This document shows, one piece after another, positions 51,601 through 63,803 of a stretch of 64,000 nucleotides of DNA (the first letter of the stretch is position 1; every line of letters begins with the position of its first letter). The stretch is from positions 44,955,835 to 45,019,834 of the forward strand of contig CM055104.1 in assembly GCA_029204225.1 (NCBI GenBank), given 5' to 3'. The position numbers were made by a program, and so were the translations under genes. This DNA comes from Diphasiastrum complanatum (Eukaryota > Streptophyta > Lycopodiopsida > Lycopodiales > Lycopodiaceae). The notes below the pieces were generated by a model that ran no database searches, was not told where the DNA came from, and worked only from the letters and a program-made list of their open reading frames with translations.

Positions 51601-54397
51601 TCAAGTCAATCGAAGATTGAAGTTATGAGCGCACAACCTCAATGACAAAACTATTTTGAAAGGCGAGCAATGATGATTCCATGGAGAATTGAGCAAAACC
51701 CTTTGCACAAAGCCTTGCTTGTACTTGTTGATTGTGCCATCTTGATTATATTTGACTTGAAAAACCCATTTGCAACCAATGGGGTGCTTGTTGGATGGAA
51801 GATCCACAAGCTCCCATGTCTTGTTGGCAATCAAATCATCATATTCCTCCTTCATGGCTAGAAACCATTCCTTTGAATTGAGTGCATCATATACATCCTT
51901 TGGCTCCTCATGTGAAACAAAATAAGCACAATTAGTGGAGTTGAGTTCCACTTGCTTGTATTTATCTCCATATGTAAGCCTCTTAGGCTCGGATCTTTCT
52001 GTTTGTGATGTCCTTGGTGAAAAGATTCGAGGTGACTCGTCCTCAATTCTCGGCCCCATTTCTCCATGATAGTCTTCAAGGGTGATGATAGCAGAATCCT
52101 TTTGAGAATCTTTGATCTCGACCTCCTCAAAGATGTATTTTTGATTGTCATGGAATATAACATCCCTACTCTCAATTGTAATTGAGGTAGAGGGAACATA
52201 AATTCTGTAAGCCTTCTTGTTGGATGAATATCCAACCATGATCCCTTTAACTGAATTAGGATCATCTCTTTTCCTTGTTTTCAAGGGTACATGAACAAAT
52301 CAAGCACATCCAAAAACTCTAAGGTGATCAACCTTAGTTTTCTTTTTTAACAAGACTTCATATGGTGATCTTCTTGCAAGTGCATTGTGAGGTAATCTAT
52401 TGCACAAATAGTTTGCACAATTAATTGCTTCTCCCCAATATTCAATAGGCAAAGAAGCTTCAACTCGGATTGCTTTAGCACATTCACATAGAGATCGATT
52501 TTTTCTTTTAGCAGCTCCATTTTGAGATGGAGAATAAGCACAAGAAAACTCTCTCTTAATCCCTTCACCCTCACAATATTCATAGAACTTGTTGGAGATG
52601 TATTCACCTCCTCCATCACATCTTAAAGCTTTAACTTTGAAAGAAAACTGTTTCTCAACATAAGCTTTGAAGACTAGGAAGTGATCAAATACCATAGCTT
52701 TTGAAAAAAGTAGATACAACCAAGTATATCTTGTAAAATCATCAATGAAGGTGACAAAACAAGTTGCACCACCAATACTTTTAGAGGAAGAAATATGAAC
52801 ATTCGAGTGAATTAGTTTCAAAGGATGAGTAGTCTTAATAAAAGACTTTTGATATGGCTTTCTATGTGATTTTGCAATAGCACAAGCCTCGCAAGGCTTG
52901 ATATCCTTGGAAAGTGATCTAGGAAGGCCAATAGCATTATCATACTTGATCATAGAAAACATAGACTTAAAGTTAGGATGCCCCAACCTTCTATGCCATA
53001 ACTCCTCCTTAGACAAAAGAGCAACTTCACAAAAGTTTGCATTCTCATAAGAATTCAACTTGAAGATTCCACCATATCTAGATCCATTAGCTAGGATCTC
53101 ATCATTTTTCTTGATAAAGCAAGTATTGGATCTGCATTTTATATCACAACCACTATCAAGCAACTTTCCAACACTAATCAAGTTCTTTGTAAGCTTAGGA
53201 ACAAAAAGAACATTGGAAAGTGATAGAACTTTAGAAGAAGCAAGTTTCAATGGAATGTTGCCAATTCCTTCAATAGAGCACTCATGATTATTTGTAGTAT
53301 AAATAGATCTTTTAAGTCCTTTATAAGGTACAATAGAGTCAAAAGACTCCTTTGAAAAGCACATATGTGAAGAGGCTCCACTATCTATGTACCAAGCTCC
53401 ATCTTTCTTGAAGGGTGATGAAGAAAAGCTTGACACCATGAGTGATCCTTCTCCATCACTTGCAATAAAATCTTCTTCTTTCTCATTAGAGAGATTTTCT
53501 TGTTTGAGTTGATTTTTCTTTTTGAAGCAATTGGAGGCATAGTGCTCTTTCTTGCCACAAAAGAAACACTTGACTTTCTTCTTCTTGGTCTTTGAAGTAG
53601 AAGGATGAGATGAGTCATCCTCTTCACCATCTTTGTCTCTTTCCTTGGCTTTGTCTTTGTTGAAAGCTTGAGAAAACTGGTTCTTGCTCCTTCCTTTATG
53701 CTTGTCCTTGACAAAGTCTTTCACTATAGGTATTTTCAAAGATGTTCTTCCTTCCCATGTAAAAAACTTGCAACTGTATTCAAGATAGATCTCCAATATT
53801 CCACAAAACAAGATATTCTAGACCAGTCTCTCAAAATGGATTGAGGCACTTAGAAAAGTTTGAATTCTACTTTTGGCACGTGTTAGATGCTTCAAAAGAA
53901 AACACTAATGATTCATAGAAGGCTCAAAGGTGTTCAATAACATCAAACTTTTTTTTGATTATTAGTTTCTTGTGTAGGATACTCAAAACAATGGATCAAG
54001 AATCAAGCAAGATTGTATCAAATCAAAAAGTGGTCACTCGGATTTTGGACCTCTCCGTACCCTCCTTAAGAGCTTATAACTCTTGATAGACACATCAGAT
54101 TGATTTGGGATCAATTTCTATGAAAGTACTCTTTATAAGCTTTCCATCAAGCTATAAACCACTATCTTTGGACCAAATAGTAAGGAGTTAAAGGGGATTG
54201 AAAATCTCTGATTTTCACACGCGGGGAATTCCAGAATTTTGTACAATCACAGTTTTGACCTGAAATTTAGTTTCTATCCTCTTTGATCCAAACACTTTTC
54301 AAGGAAATGTATAGAAAAGTGATTAACTACTTTTTTGCTTGAATTAGTTCACAAATTCTTGAACAATCAGAGATAATAGCATGCAAAGCTTAATTTG

Positions 54398-54409
54398 GCT
54401 CTGATACCA
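54398..54409 (-). other. Primer binding site of copia D
   Basis: GCTCTGATACCA on the plus strand, the exact complement of the tRNA-Met site, against the LTR edge. Confidence 0.85.
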
Positions 54410-55184
54410 TGACAAAATTTCCAGCAAGTTCACACGAATGATCCACAAATGTGATTGATCTTATTAAGCTTTATGATTAGCACACTAGATTGAATAGCAA
54501 GATCTAGTAGATAATTTAATGGCTTAATCACAATCTAGCATGCTAAGAATCAGAGAATGATAGCTTTGATTTCAAGAGAGCAAAAGTACAAGAATTTAGT
54601 GTATGAGCATAAGCCTCAACACGAATTAGAGAGAGAAAGAGAGAGATATTCAAGCAAGTGATGGTGTAGATTCAAAATGGCATGGAATAGCTTCGAAGCT
54701 TGGTTCTTCATCAAAGATTATGAGAATAGCTACACATATTTATGGAGTTTGAGGTAGCTCGAGGTAGAACCACATCCATCCACCTTTCATCCACAACTAC
54801 AGTCAAAACTAGAGTCCAAGTGACATTTGTCACATCTCATGCATGCATTTCTACCTAATTTTACCAAGTGTCGTTTTTCTATCTAGAATTGTACAAATCA
54901 TCATGGATGTGTCCATTTCACTTTGTGCATGCCTTGCACGTCACTATGGATCACTTACAACAATTGCATGTGATATGCCACGAGTTTCTACAAACATATA
55001 AACTCCATTTCTAAGTCTACAATCTATATGCAAGTTGTACTCTACCAACTAGACTTGAGAAACTCATATAGCTCGAGTTTCTTCTAGGCCAAATTTGGCA
55101 TTTACATTATGAAACAACATACTTGCATAGAAAAAAGTTTGTAGCAAGCCTAAAGTCAAGATAGATGATTTTTCATTTTTAACA
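54410..55184 (-). mobile_element. 5' LTR of copia D (775 bp)
   Basis: Read on the minus strand it begins TGTTAAAAATG and ends AAATTTTGTCA. Its outer 175 bp are repeated at 35207-35385, showing another family member was once there. Confidence 0.75.
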
Positions 55185-55868
55185 AAACTAACGAACCTAC
55201 ACTAACAGGTGGGGTTTCCTAGGTCTAAATGGATTTCCTAGATTCTAGCTATTTGAATGGGGTCATTTAACGGAAACACTAGCTTCGTAGGACATTCTAA
55301 CAGATTTAAACCAACATAGACTATCTAAGTGGGCTAATTTGCCTACTCGATTTTTCTAAATTAAAATCACCTAGTAAACAGTTGATCTAACTAGCTAAGT
55401 AGTACTGATCTAATCTAACTTTCTGATCTAGCTATCCGATTTATCTAACTATTCCAAACCGCAGCATAACACTAAGGTTCTAACTTCTAACTCTCATGGA
55501 TCTAGTTCTAAACTACTACCAAGATTTAACTAAAATTTCTACCACCTATCTAACCAACGAGCATCTAATCCTACATGCCGCTCCTACCTAGGCTATCTAA
55601 CGGGGTGTTGATGGTTCATCTTGAGCTGAAGAAGATGACATGGATGGTGGCTCTGGCACATCTCTGTATTCAACATCAGCGGAATAGTAGCGACGCAACT
55701 TGCTGCCATTAATGGGCATATCTAGCAAATTGCCTTGCAAGTCGGCGAGTATCACTGCGTCATTAGGTCGAATCTCTACTACTCTATACGGTCCTTCTTC
55801 CTGAAACTTAAGCTTGCCTTTGTGAGCCTTGGCATTGTATAACAATGCCAATTCTCCCTTGATGAGGT
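55185..55868 (-). mobile_element. Gypsy 2, 3' end (integrase C-terminus and tail)
   Basis: The frame 55851-55597 (KLKFQEEGPYRVVEIRPND; PINGSKLRRYY) is the C-terminal part of a Ty3/gypsy integrase of Tat type. The 55185-55596 tail is non-coding. The other part of this element lies at 62300-63803 beyond copia E. Confidence 0.8.
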
Positions 55869-56523
55869 TGTGAAAATTGTCAACATTTCCTAGCTAGTTT
55901 GAGGCCTAAATTGGCTAAAATTGTAAATAGTTTTGGTTCTGGAGTTTCACACGTGTGAACCAGGCCACAATGTTTTTATTTACTGTATTTTTTCAGTATG
56001 ATGAAGTGTCAAACTTCATACCCTTCAAAATGAGACCATTTTGATGTATTTTGGTCATATAAGCCATTTTTAGCTATTTTTCCTATATAGGGAATATCTA
56101 GGGTCAAGTACCTTCTAGAGAGAGGAGAGAGAGTCATCTTCCTCATCCATAAATAGTAGGGAAGTCGTGGAAAACAGGTTGGAGAAACCTTTTGTATGCT
56201 TCATTGAGATCAATAGATCATTGTCATTGTTTCTTCCTCCATTGAGAGCATTGTTGTGTGTATTGTCTTCAAGATATTGTGTATGATCTTAGGTGCTTTC
56301 CAAAAGTGATAGGCTGATGTATTATGGACTGTATAATGCTATTTTGGGCCGCACTTGATGTTTATGGAAGTTTCCATTTGTGATAAATGCTTTTTGATCA
56401 AGTTCTTTGCATTCTAGGTAGCATAGAATGTGTTGCCAATTCCTAGCTTATGTAGTTTGGAGTGCAAGCATTCAAGCCAATGATCTTGGAGTTTAGATCC
56501 ACTTAGGATCTGTATTTTTCACA
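55869..56523 (+). repeat. 5' LTR of copia E
   Basis: 655 bp. Contains TTCACACGTGTGAA at 55946-55959 and a TATA-like CCTATATAGGG at about 56089. Confidence 0.96.
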
Positions 56524-56535
56524 TGGTATCAGAGC
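56524..56535 (+). other. Primer binding site of copia E
   Basis: TGGTATCAGAGC, complementary to the 3' end of initiator tRNA-Met, directly after the LTR. Confidence 0.92.
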
Positions 56536-57695
56536 TGGTTGGCTTCTATTTACAGTAAGTATTCCATTTTTGGTGATATTTGGATGTTTGATCAAGTTCT
56601 AGCATGATTTTGCATTGCTTTGTTGATCAAATCTTACTAACCTTTGTTTTGTGAGTTGAACTTGTGGATCAAAAGCATATTTCAGGTCTATTGAAGATCA
56701 TAGGCTGAAAAGAAACTATTTTGGATCAGATCATAACACCTAATCATTTGTGATTGTGAGGCTTGTGCATATTCAATACTAACAATGTTCTTTTCAATCC
56801 TATTGTTGACAATCTCCATTCTTGGATGAACACTCTCCTTAAGTGGATGAAACTTCTCCTTAAGTGGATGACAAATGCTCTTTTGAGTGAGTTGTAATTC
56901 TCCTAAAGGCTGAGCAAAGCTCCCATTTGGATGAAAGATCCCCTTTTTTGGGTGAACATATTGTAAGCTCCATTGTGAAGAGCATATTGTAAAGATTGTC
57001 ATCAATTTTGGCATAAATTTTGGTGTACTTTGTTGAGCATGTAAGTAACTCTCCTTATGTAATTTGATTGGAGCATTTGCTGGAAGGTGTTAACCATTAT
57101 GCAAGTGTGTTTTCAGGTTCTTAACAGGTTGAGGAACATTCTCATGTGAAGTGATCTTAGATCTACATCTAAACACCAAGATTTGACAAGATAGTGAAGC
57201 TAGTCTTGTGATTCACTAAGTGTGCTCATTCATTCACCTCTAAATCTTGTATTTATCACTTGCTGGAGTTTATAAACTTTTAGAAGTGTGGTTTACATGT
57301 GGTTTTACAGGTTGAATCAATATCTTAGTGTGTTGATCATATGTTGATCAAGTTTGTTCATTACTAGGTAATCTTGGCATCCTAGTTTTGGGTATTTTCT
57401 AAGAATGCAAGTAACTCTTCACACCATAACTTGATTTGGTCACTTGCTGGAAAGTTTGAGAGCTTAAGCAAGAGTGTGTTCAGGTTGGTTTGATTTTGTA
57501 ATCCATTCTTAGTGTGTGCAAAGTGTTGCATGTGTTTCAATCTTCCTTTCTATGCTTGGAAACCATCTAGGTTCAAGATAGAAGTGTTTTAGGGTCCTAA
57601 ATCTTCATAGATCTCTTTATCTATCATTTGTTGAGAGAAAAGTGAGTGCTAAGTGCTTTAGGACAGAACCTAAAAGTTGAAGAAACATTAGAATC
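56536..57695 (+). other. Leader of copia E
   Basis: About 1.16 kb between primer site and gag start. It includes a short block of repeated GTGGATGA / GTGAACAT-like phrases (about 56810-56970) and no open frame in the sense direction worth calling. Confidence 0.6.
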
Positions 57696-60600
57696 ATGGC
57701 TTCCAATGGTGGGATCATGCTAGAGTCTAGTGAAAGGTTGAGTTCATCAAACTACTCTACTTGGAAAGTGAGGATGGAGTCCTTACTTGAGTTGAATGAA
57801 CTCATGGACATAGTTGCAGAAATTGAAGAGAGACCTCTCACACTTCAAGAGCAACAAAGGTTTGATAAGAAGGCCAAAAGGGCTCTTCATATCATTAAAA
57901 TGAATGTTACAAATGAACTTCTCAAGGAAGTTGGAAAGTGTCAAAGTGCAAGTGAGGCATGGAATGCCTTAAAGAAGCTCTTTGAATCAAAGTCCACATC
58001 TAGGGTATTGACCCTAAGGAGACAAATATTTTCTAGTAGGCAAAGAGAGGGTGAAAGTGCTCATGCATTTATCTTGAGAGTTAAGTCCCTAAGTGATGAT
58101 TTAGCATGCATTGATGAGAACATAAAAGATGGTGAAATAGTCCAAGTTATGTTGAATGGTTTGCTAAATGAACATGCTAACCTTGTGCAAAGTTTTGCCA
58201 TTCAAAGAGTCTTGCCAAGTGTGGTTGACTTGCAAGAAATCTTATTGGCTGAAGAACATAGGTTGCAATCAAAGCTTGATGGTGCATCCTTGCAAGGTGG
58301 AGGTGAAGAGGCTTTCTTCACAAAAGGCAAATTCAAGGGCAAAGGTAAAGGCAAAGGGAAATGGTCCAAAGGTGGTAACTTTGATCATGATGATCACTCT
58401 TCCTCTTCCTCTTCTACTAAGAACAATAAGTCAAAGTTCAAGTGCTTTTATTGTGGGATAAAAGGTCATTTTGCAAATGAATGTTATAAGAAGAAAAGAG
58501 AGCAAGGAGAGAGGCAAGGAAATCTTACAATAGATGAGGAAGAACATAACACATGTGAATCACTTGTTATGACTTCAAGTTTGTTAGCCAACATAGATGA
58601 TAATGATCCTTGGTGGATTGATAGTGGAGCCTCATCTCACATGACAAGACATAAGGAATACTTTACATCCTTATTGTCTTATGAGGGAGAAGGTAACATC
58701 ATCTACACTGCAAATGATGGTCAATGTGACATCAAAGGCATAGGCACTATTCCTATTTCCCTTTCAACAAATAGGAAAGCAAATCTTGAAAATGTTTTGT
58801 ACATTCCTTCAATCACTAAGAATTTGCTTAGTGTAAGTCAAATGATTGACAAAGGACTTGATGTGGAGTTCATTGGAGATGCATGTTTGATAAGTAAATG
58901 TGGATCCTTGATTGCTCAAGGTAGGAGGCATGGTAAACTTTTCAAGCTTGATGCATGTGTGATCTCTAATCATGAAGGATGTATGGCTAGGGAGCAATTG
59001 ACAAACCAAGAAGTTTGGCACAAGAGGTTGGGCCATCCCAACTTCAAATCTTTGGAGGTAATGGCAAAGAAAGAGCTTGTTCTTGGTCTCCCTAAAAGTC
59101 TTGTTGCAAACAATAGTGTTTGTGAACATTGTGCCTTGTCCAAATCTCATAGACTTGCTTATTCTAGATCTACTTCTAGATCTAAAGAAGCTTTTCAACT
59201 TGTGCATTCTGATATTCATTCTTCTAGTACAACTAGCAATGGTGGGGCAAAGATGTATGCAACTTTCATTGATGACTTTAGTAGGTATACTTGGATCTAT
59301 CTTCTTAAAAGTAAGGATGAAGTGTTTGCTGCATTTGTCAAGTTCAAGAATGAAATGGAAAACCAATTCAATACAAAGATCAAATGCTTAAGATCTGATA
59401 ATGGAGGGGAATACACCTCAAATAGGTTCAAAGACTTTTGTATAGCACATGGGATTAAGAGGGAGATGTCTAGTCCTAGGACTCCACAACAGAATGGAGT
59501 GGCCGAGAGGAAGAATAGAACCCTTTGTGAATGTGCCAAGGCAATGAGACTACATGCTAATCTTGCTAAGTCTTTTTGGGGGGAAGCTTTAGCATGTGCT
59601 AACTATCTATGTAATAGATGGACAAGTGCTTCCTTGGATGGTAAAACTCCTCATGAGGTTCTTTATGGTAGAAGGCCGAGTGTCAAGCATTGTAGGATCT
59701 TTGGATGTACATGTTTTGTCAATATCACACTTGATGATAGAACTAAAGAAGATCCTTCATCAAAGAAGGGTGTGTTTGTTGGCTATAGTGAAGTAAGCAA
59801 GGCTTACAAAGTGTACATTCCTTCTACAAAGAAAGTTGTCATAAGTAGGGATGTCATCTTTCATGAAGAGAATGTTTCCAATGTTGTTGATGTTGATGTT
59901 GATGTGCCTACTAATCATCATGATGTGCAAGATGTCTTGGATGAAGATGGAGATGCCACTCCAAAGCAAACTTCAAGGAAGACTCAAAGGCAAAGGGCTA
60001 AGCCATCAAGGCTAACCTATGATGAAAAAGGAAAGCAAGTGGTGGACAACTCTAACTTTGCTTTTCTTACCTCTTTTGATGAACCAACTTGTGTAGGTGA
60101 AGCAATTCAAAAGAAGGAATGGATCCAAGCCATGGATCATGAGCATCAAGCACTCATCAAAAGCAACACATGGAGGTTGGTAAAGCTTCCAAAGGACAAG
60201 AAGGCAATTGGTTGTAAGTGGATCTTCAAGATCAAGACAAATCAAGATGGATCAATCAACAAGTACAAGGCAAGGTTGGTGGCAAAGGGGTATGCTCAAG
60301 AATATGGTATTGACTATGATGAGACCTTTGCACCCGTGGCAAAGATGGTAACTATTCGAATCCTAATCTCTCTTGCAACTCTTTATGATTGGGATATGTG
60401 GCAAATGGATGTTACTAATGCCTTCTTGAATGGTGATCTTGAAGAAGATATTTACATGGAGCAACCCGAGGGCTATGTTTCACATGATGAGCCTAATCAT
60501 GTGTGCTATCTCCAAAAGAGTTTGTATGGGCTAAAGCAAGCACCAAGGAGTTGGTATGCTAAGCTCAATTCCTTCTTACTTTCTCAAAACTTTGTTATGA

Positions 60601-61649
60601 GTGAGTATGATCATTCTCTCTACTTTAGATTGAATGAAAATGATATCACTTTACTTTTGATCTATGTTGATGACATTATCTTAAGTGGTGGTAACAATCT
60701 AGATATAGATGAAATCAAGATGGCACTCAAAAGAGAGTTTGAAATTCAAGATCTTGGTAAACTTCATTATATCTTAGGAATAGAGATTATTAGAACTTCT
60801 AAATCTACATTCATATGTCAAGAAAAGTATGTTAACTCTATTCTAAAAAGGTTTCATATGGAAGATTGTAAAGTTGTTTCTACTCCTATGGAATCAAATG
60901 TAAAGCTAACTACAAGAAGTAATGAAAGATCCTTCAAGGACATTACTCTCTATAGAAAGCTAATAGGATCTCTTATATGGTTAACCATCACAAGACCTGA
61001 TCTAAGCTTTGTGGTTGGTAAACTAAGTCAATTTATGCAAGATCCTAGTGAGGCTCATTGGAAGCTAGGAAAGAGAGTACTTAGATACATCTCGGGATCT
61101 AGAGATTTTGGCATCTTGTATGGAGGTACTACACCTAACCTTTGTGGATTTTCAGATTCAGATTTTGCAGGTGATCAAATGGATAGGAAGTCAACAAGTG
61201 CCTTTGCAATCTATCTTGGAGATGGAGTGGTCTCATGGCTATCAAAGAAGCAACCAACTATCTCTCTATCTTCCACCGAAGCCGAGTACAAGGCATTAAC
61301 AACATGCACCAAGGAGATTCTTTGGATCAAGAGGATGTTATTGGATCTTCACTTGCTGGAACCAGAGAAGACTCCAATCATACTTTGTGATAACCTTTCA
61401 GCCCAAAGCTTGGCAAGCAATCCTGTTTTTCATGCAAGGAGCAAGCACATTGAGATTGCTCACCATTTTGTGAGAGATCAAGTCATTGCCAAAGAGGTGG
61501 AGCTTCAACATGTCTCTTCAAAGGAGTGTGTGGCTGATATCTTCACCAAACCATTGGGAAAGGACCTATATTTAATGCATAGATCTAATCTTGGAATGTG
61601 CTCAAAGACTATGTTGAAACTAGCATCCAATGTTGAAGAGGGAGTGTGA
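57696..61649 (+). CDS. Copia E gag-pol polyprotein, 1317 aa
   Basis: Single frame with the standard copia order: gag (UBN2-like, about residues 1-240), CCHC knuckle CFYCGIKGHFANEC near 250, aspartic protease WWIDSGASSHM near 309, pre-integrase WHKRLGHPN near 440, integrase core with DNGGEY near 566, reverse transcriptase with YVDD near 990, and RNase H with STEAEYKAL near 1190. It encodes the particle and enzymes that copy the element through RNA. The last codons overlap the polypurine tract and the first five bases of the 3' LTR. Confidence 0.95.
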   Translation: MASNGGIMLESSERLSSSNYSTWKVRMESLLELNELMDIVAEIEERPLTLQEQQRFDKKAKRALHIIKMNVTNELLKEVGKCQSASEAWNALKKLFESKSTSRVLTLRRQIFSSRQREGESAHAFILRVKSLSDDLACIDENIKDGEIVQVMLNGLLNEHANLVQSFAIQRVLPSVVDLQEILLAEEHRLQSKLDGASLQGGGEEAFFTKGKFKGKGKGKGKWSKGGNFDHDDHSSSSSSTKNNKSKFKCFYCGIKGHFANECYKKKREQGERQGNLTIDEEEHNTCESLVMTSSLLANIDDNDPWWIDSGASSHMTRHKEYFTSLLSYEGEGNIIYTANDGQCDIKGIGTIPISLSTNRKANLENVLYIPSITKNLLSVSQMIDKGLDVEFIGDACLISKCGSLIAQGRRHGKLFKLDACVISNHEGCMAREQLTNQEVWHKRLGHPNFKSLEVMAKKELVLGLPKSLVANNSVCEHCALSKSHRLAYSRSTSRSKEAFQLVHSDIHSSSTTSNGGAKMYATFIDDFSRYTWIYLLKSKDEVFAAFVKFKNEMENQFNTKIKCLRSDNGGEYTSNRFKDFCIAHGIKREMSSPRTPQQNGVAERKNRTLCECAKAMRLHANLAKSFWGEALACANYLCNRWTSASLDGKTPHEVLYGRRPSVKHCRIFGCTCFVNITLDDRTKEDPSSKKGVFVGYSEVSKAYKVYIPSTKKVVISRDVIFHEENVSNVVDVDVDVPTNHHDVQDVLDEDGDATPKQTSRKTQRQRAKPSRLTYDEKGKQVVDNSNFAFLTSFDEPTCVGEAIQKKEWIQAMDHEHQALIKSNTWRLVKLPKDKKAIGCKWIFKIKTNQDGSINKYKARLVAKGYAQEYGIDYDETFAPVAKMVTIRILISLATLYDWDMWQMDVTNAFLNGDLEEDIYMEQPEGYVSHDEPNHVCYLQKSLYGLKQAPRSWYAKLNSFLLSQNFVMSEYDHSLYFRLNENDITLLLIYVDDIILSGGNNLDIDEIKMALKREFEIQDLGKLHYILGIEIIRTSKSTFICQEKYVNSILKRFHMEDCKVVSTPMESNVKLTTRSNERSFKDITLYRKLIGSLIWLTITRPDLSFVVGKLSQFMQDPSEAHWKLGKRVLRYISGSRDFGILYGGTTPNLCGFSDSDFAGDQMDRKSTSAFAIYLGDGVVSWLSKKQPTISLSSTEAEYKALTTCTKEILWIKRMLLDLHLLEPEKTPIILCDNLSAQSLASNPVFHARSKHIEIAHHFVRDQVIAKEVELQHVSSKECVADIFTKPLGKDLYLMHRSNLGMCSKTMLKLASNVEEGV

Positions 61650-62299
61650 AAATTGTCAACATTTCCTAGCTAGTTTGAGGCCTAAATTGGCTAAAATTGT
61701 AAATAGTTTTGGTTCTGGAGTTTCACACGTGTGAACCAGGCCACAATGTTTTTATTTACTGTATTTTTTCAGTATGATGAAGTGTCAAACTTCATACCCT
61801 TCAAAATGAGACCATTTTGATGTATTTTGGTCATATAAGCCATTTTTAGCTATTTTTCCTATATAGGGAATATCTAGGGTCAAGTACCTTCTAGAGAGAG
61901 GAGAGAGAGTCATCTTCCTCATCCATAAATAGTAGGGAAGTCGTGGAAAACAGGTTGGAGAAACCTTTTGTATGCTTCATTGAGATCAATAGATCATTGT
62001 CATTGTTTCTTCCTCCATTGAGAGCATTGTTGTGTGTATTGTCTTCAAGCTATTGTGTATGATCTTAGGTGCTTTCCAAAAGTGATAGGCTGATGTATTA
62101 TGGACTGTATAATGCTATTTTGGGCCGCACTTGATGTTTATGGAAGTTTCCATTTGTGATAAATGCTTTTTGATCAAGTTCTTTGCATTCTAGGTAGCAT
62201 AGAATGTGTTGCCAATTCCTAGCTTATGTAGTTTGGAGTGCAAGCATTCAAGCCAATGATCTTGGAGTTTAGATCCACTTAGGATCTGTATTTTTCACA
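61645..62299 (+). repeat. 3' LTR of copia E
   Basis: 655 bp, same ends as the 5' LTR, palindrome at 61722-61735. One substitution relative to the 5' copy was seen. Confidence 0.96.
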
Positions 62300-63803
62300 A
62301 TCCCATCGTTATAAATGCGATACAATTGTCCTACTATCAATGTGAAAGGAGTAGATTTAATGATTAACCTGCGTCGTTCTACTTTGCTCATCTCAGGGGG
62401 AGGATGTCCCGACATAATATATTCTACAATGTCAGCAGCCCACTTAGGGACGACATCGACATGGAATTGTATGGCGTCAGGGAGTTCATCATCAACCCCT
62501 CTACTCTCAGAAACATTTCGGATCCTTGAGAGGTGATCGGCCAGATAATGTTGTTTCCCTTTGCGAACGACGATTTTAAAGTCAAACTCTTGAAGAAGCA
62601 GCAGCCATCAAGTGATATGTCCGGTTGTGCAGGGTCTATTTACCAGATATAGTAGGGCTTGGTGATCTACGAAGAAGACAAAGGGGTTGGCTAGCAGGTG
62701 ATGGCATAATTTCTTCACACTATATACCATGGCTATCACTTCACGCTGGATCTAGTGTTTCAGGATTTTTGCACAACTTTAAAACGATCAAGATTAACAT
62801 ATCAGAGAAAATTCTCATCCTCATACTCTTGACCTTCTTCCAAGGTGAACATCTGAAGAACTTCAATTTCCTTTTCACTGCAGAATCCTTGCATCGGTTC
62901 CTGAGGAATAGCCTCTAGGCGAAATAAAAAGTGAAACAGAATCTTGATGGCCCTTGCTAGATTTCTTTGTTGGTCATTCTAATCTCTTGATAGGGTTATT
63001 GTCCTCATCGTAAAACGGGTCGGCATATGACCTTTGCTTGGGGGTTTGCGCGTTTGATGAAACATCAAACTAAAGACAATCAATCGTGGCTAGGGCCTCG
63101 GTCCAGTTCACCACATCGGTTTGCGAATTATCATGTATGGCAATCTTCCTCCATTGACGTCCGTCATCTGATTCCTCATCAGAGTGGATTGTAGTAGCAT
63201 AGCTTGAAACAATGGCTCGTTGGTCTGTTGGCTTCATAACCCAGGTTTCAGGATCGATCTTCACTGTGGAATCGCGATTCTACAACACGATACGATTCTG
63301 TCTCCAATCATGAAGAGCTTGTGATGTTCTAAGATAAAGTCTACCTAGCAAGATGCTGTAGGATTGGGGAAAATCAAGCAAGTTCAAGACTACAAAATCT
63401 AGCACGAAATGAATTTTGGCTACTTTGGTATGCACATCGTTGGCTATGCCCAATGGTTTCACACTAGATTGGTCAGTTAGTTAGATCGTAAAAGGAGCGC
63501 TTACCATGCGAGTAAGTCCCCATTCATGGTGAAGTTTGGAGGATATGATGTTTACTCCGGATCCTCCATCGACTATGGCTGATTCTTTTGGAAATCCACG
63601 ATGTGTGATCAAGATGGTCACGTGTTTGGCATCCTTCTCCCAACCCACACCTACTTGATGGACTGGTTGTGATTTTTCTACTTCTTCATCTGGCACCAAA
63701 TTTGTAGGGTGCAACTCTAGTTTTTCATTGCGTGGTCCATCTATATAAGTCTTCAATCCTTTCCAAAGGGTTGGATGCATCTTGAGTAAGGTGTCGAGGG
63801 GCA
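62300..63803 (-). mobile_element. Gypsy 2, protease to RNase H part
   Basis: From right: protease with AIVDGGSGVNIISSKL (about 63540-63590) and SYSILLGR (about 63340), then RNase H and linker (LLANPFVFFVDHQALLYLVNRP; STPFTLIVGQLYRI) at about 62300-62740. The GGSGVN protease and the linker are typical of Tat/Ogre elements. Broken in several places and split by copia E. LTRs not seen. Confidence 0.82.

Larger units (their letters stand above)
51601..55184 (-). mobile_element. Copia D, fossil Ty1/copia element
   Basis: Minus strand. From right: 5' LTR 54410-55184, primer site 54398-54409, leader, part of gag with CFFCGKKEHYASNC, protease (WYIDSGASSHM), integrase (YTWLYLLF; LRCDGGGEY) and the start of reverse transcriptase (PIGCKWVFQVKYNQDG), ending near 51601. 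The rest of pol and the 3' LTR are absent. About three breaks. Protein sequence is close to copia B. Confidence 0.9.
55869..62299 (+). mobile_element. Copia E, whole-looking young Ty1/copia element
   Basis: 6431 bp. LTRs 55869-56523 and 61645-62299, both 655 bp, beginning TGTGAAAATTG and ending TTTTTCACA, with one difference seen between them. Primer site TGGTATCAGAGC at 56524-56535, polypurine GTTGAAGAGGGAG at 61632-61644, and one long open frame. It sits inside gypsy 2. No target duplication is seen: the flanking five bases are GAGGT and ATCCC. Very young by LTR identity; it looks whole. Confidence 0.96.
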
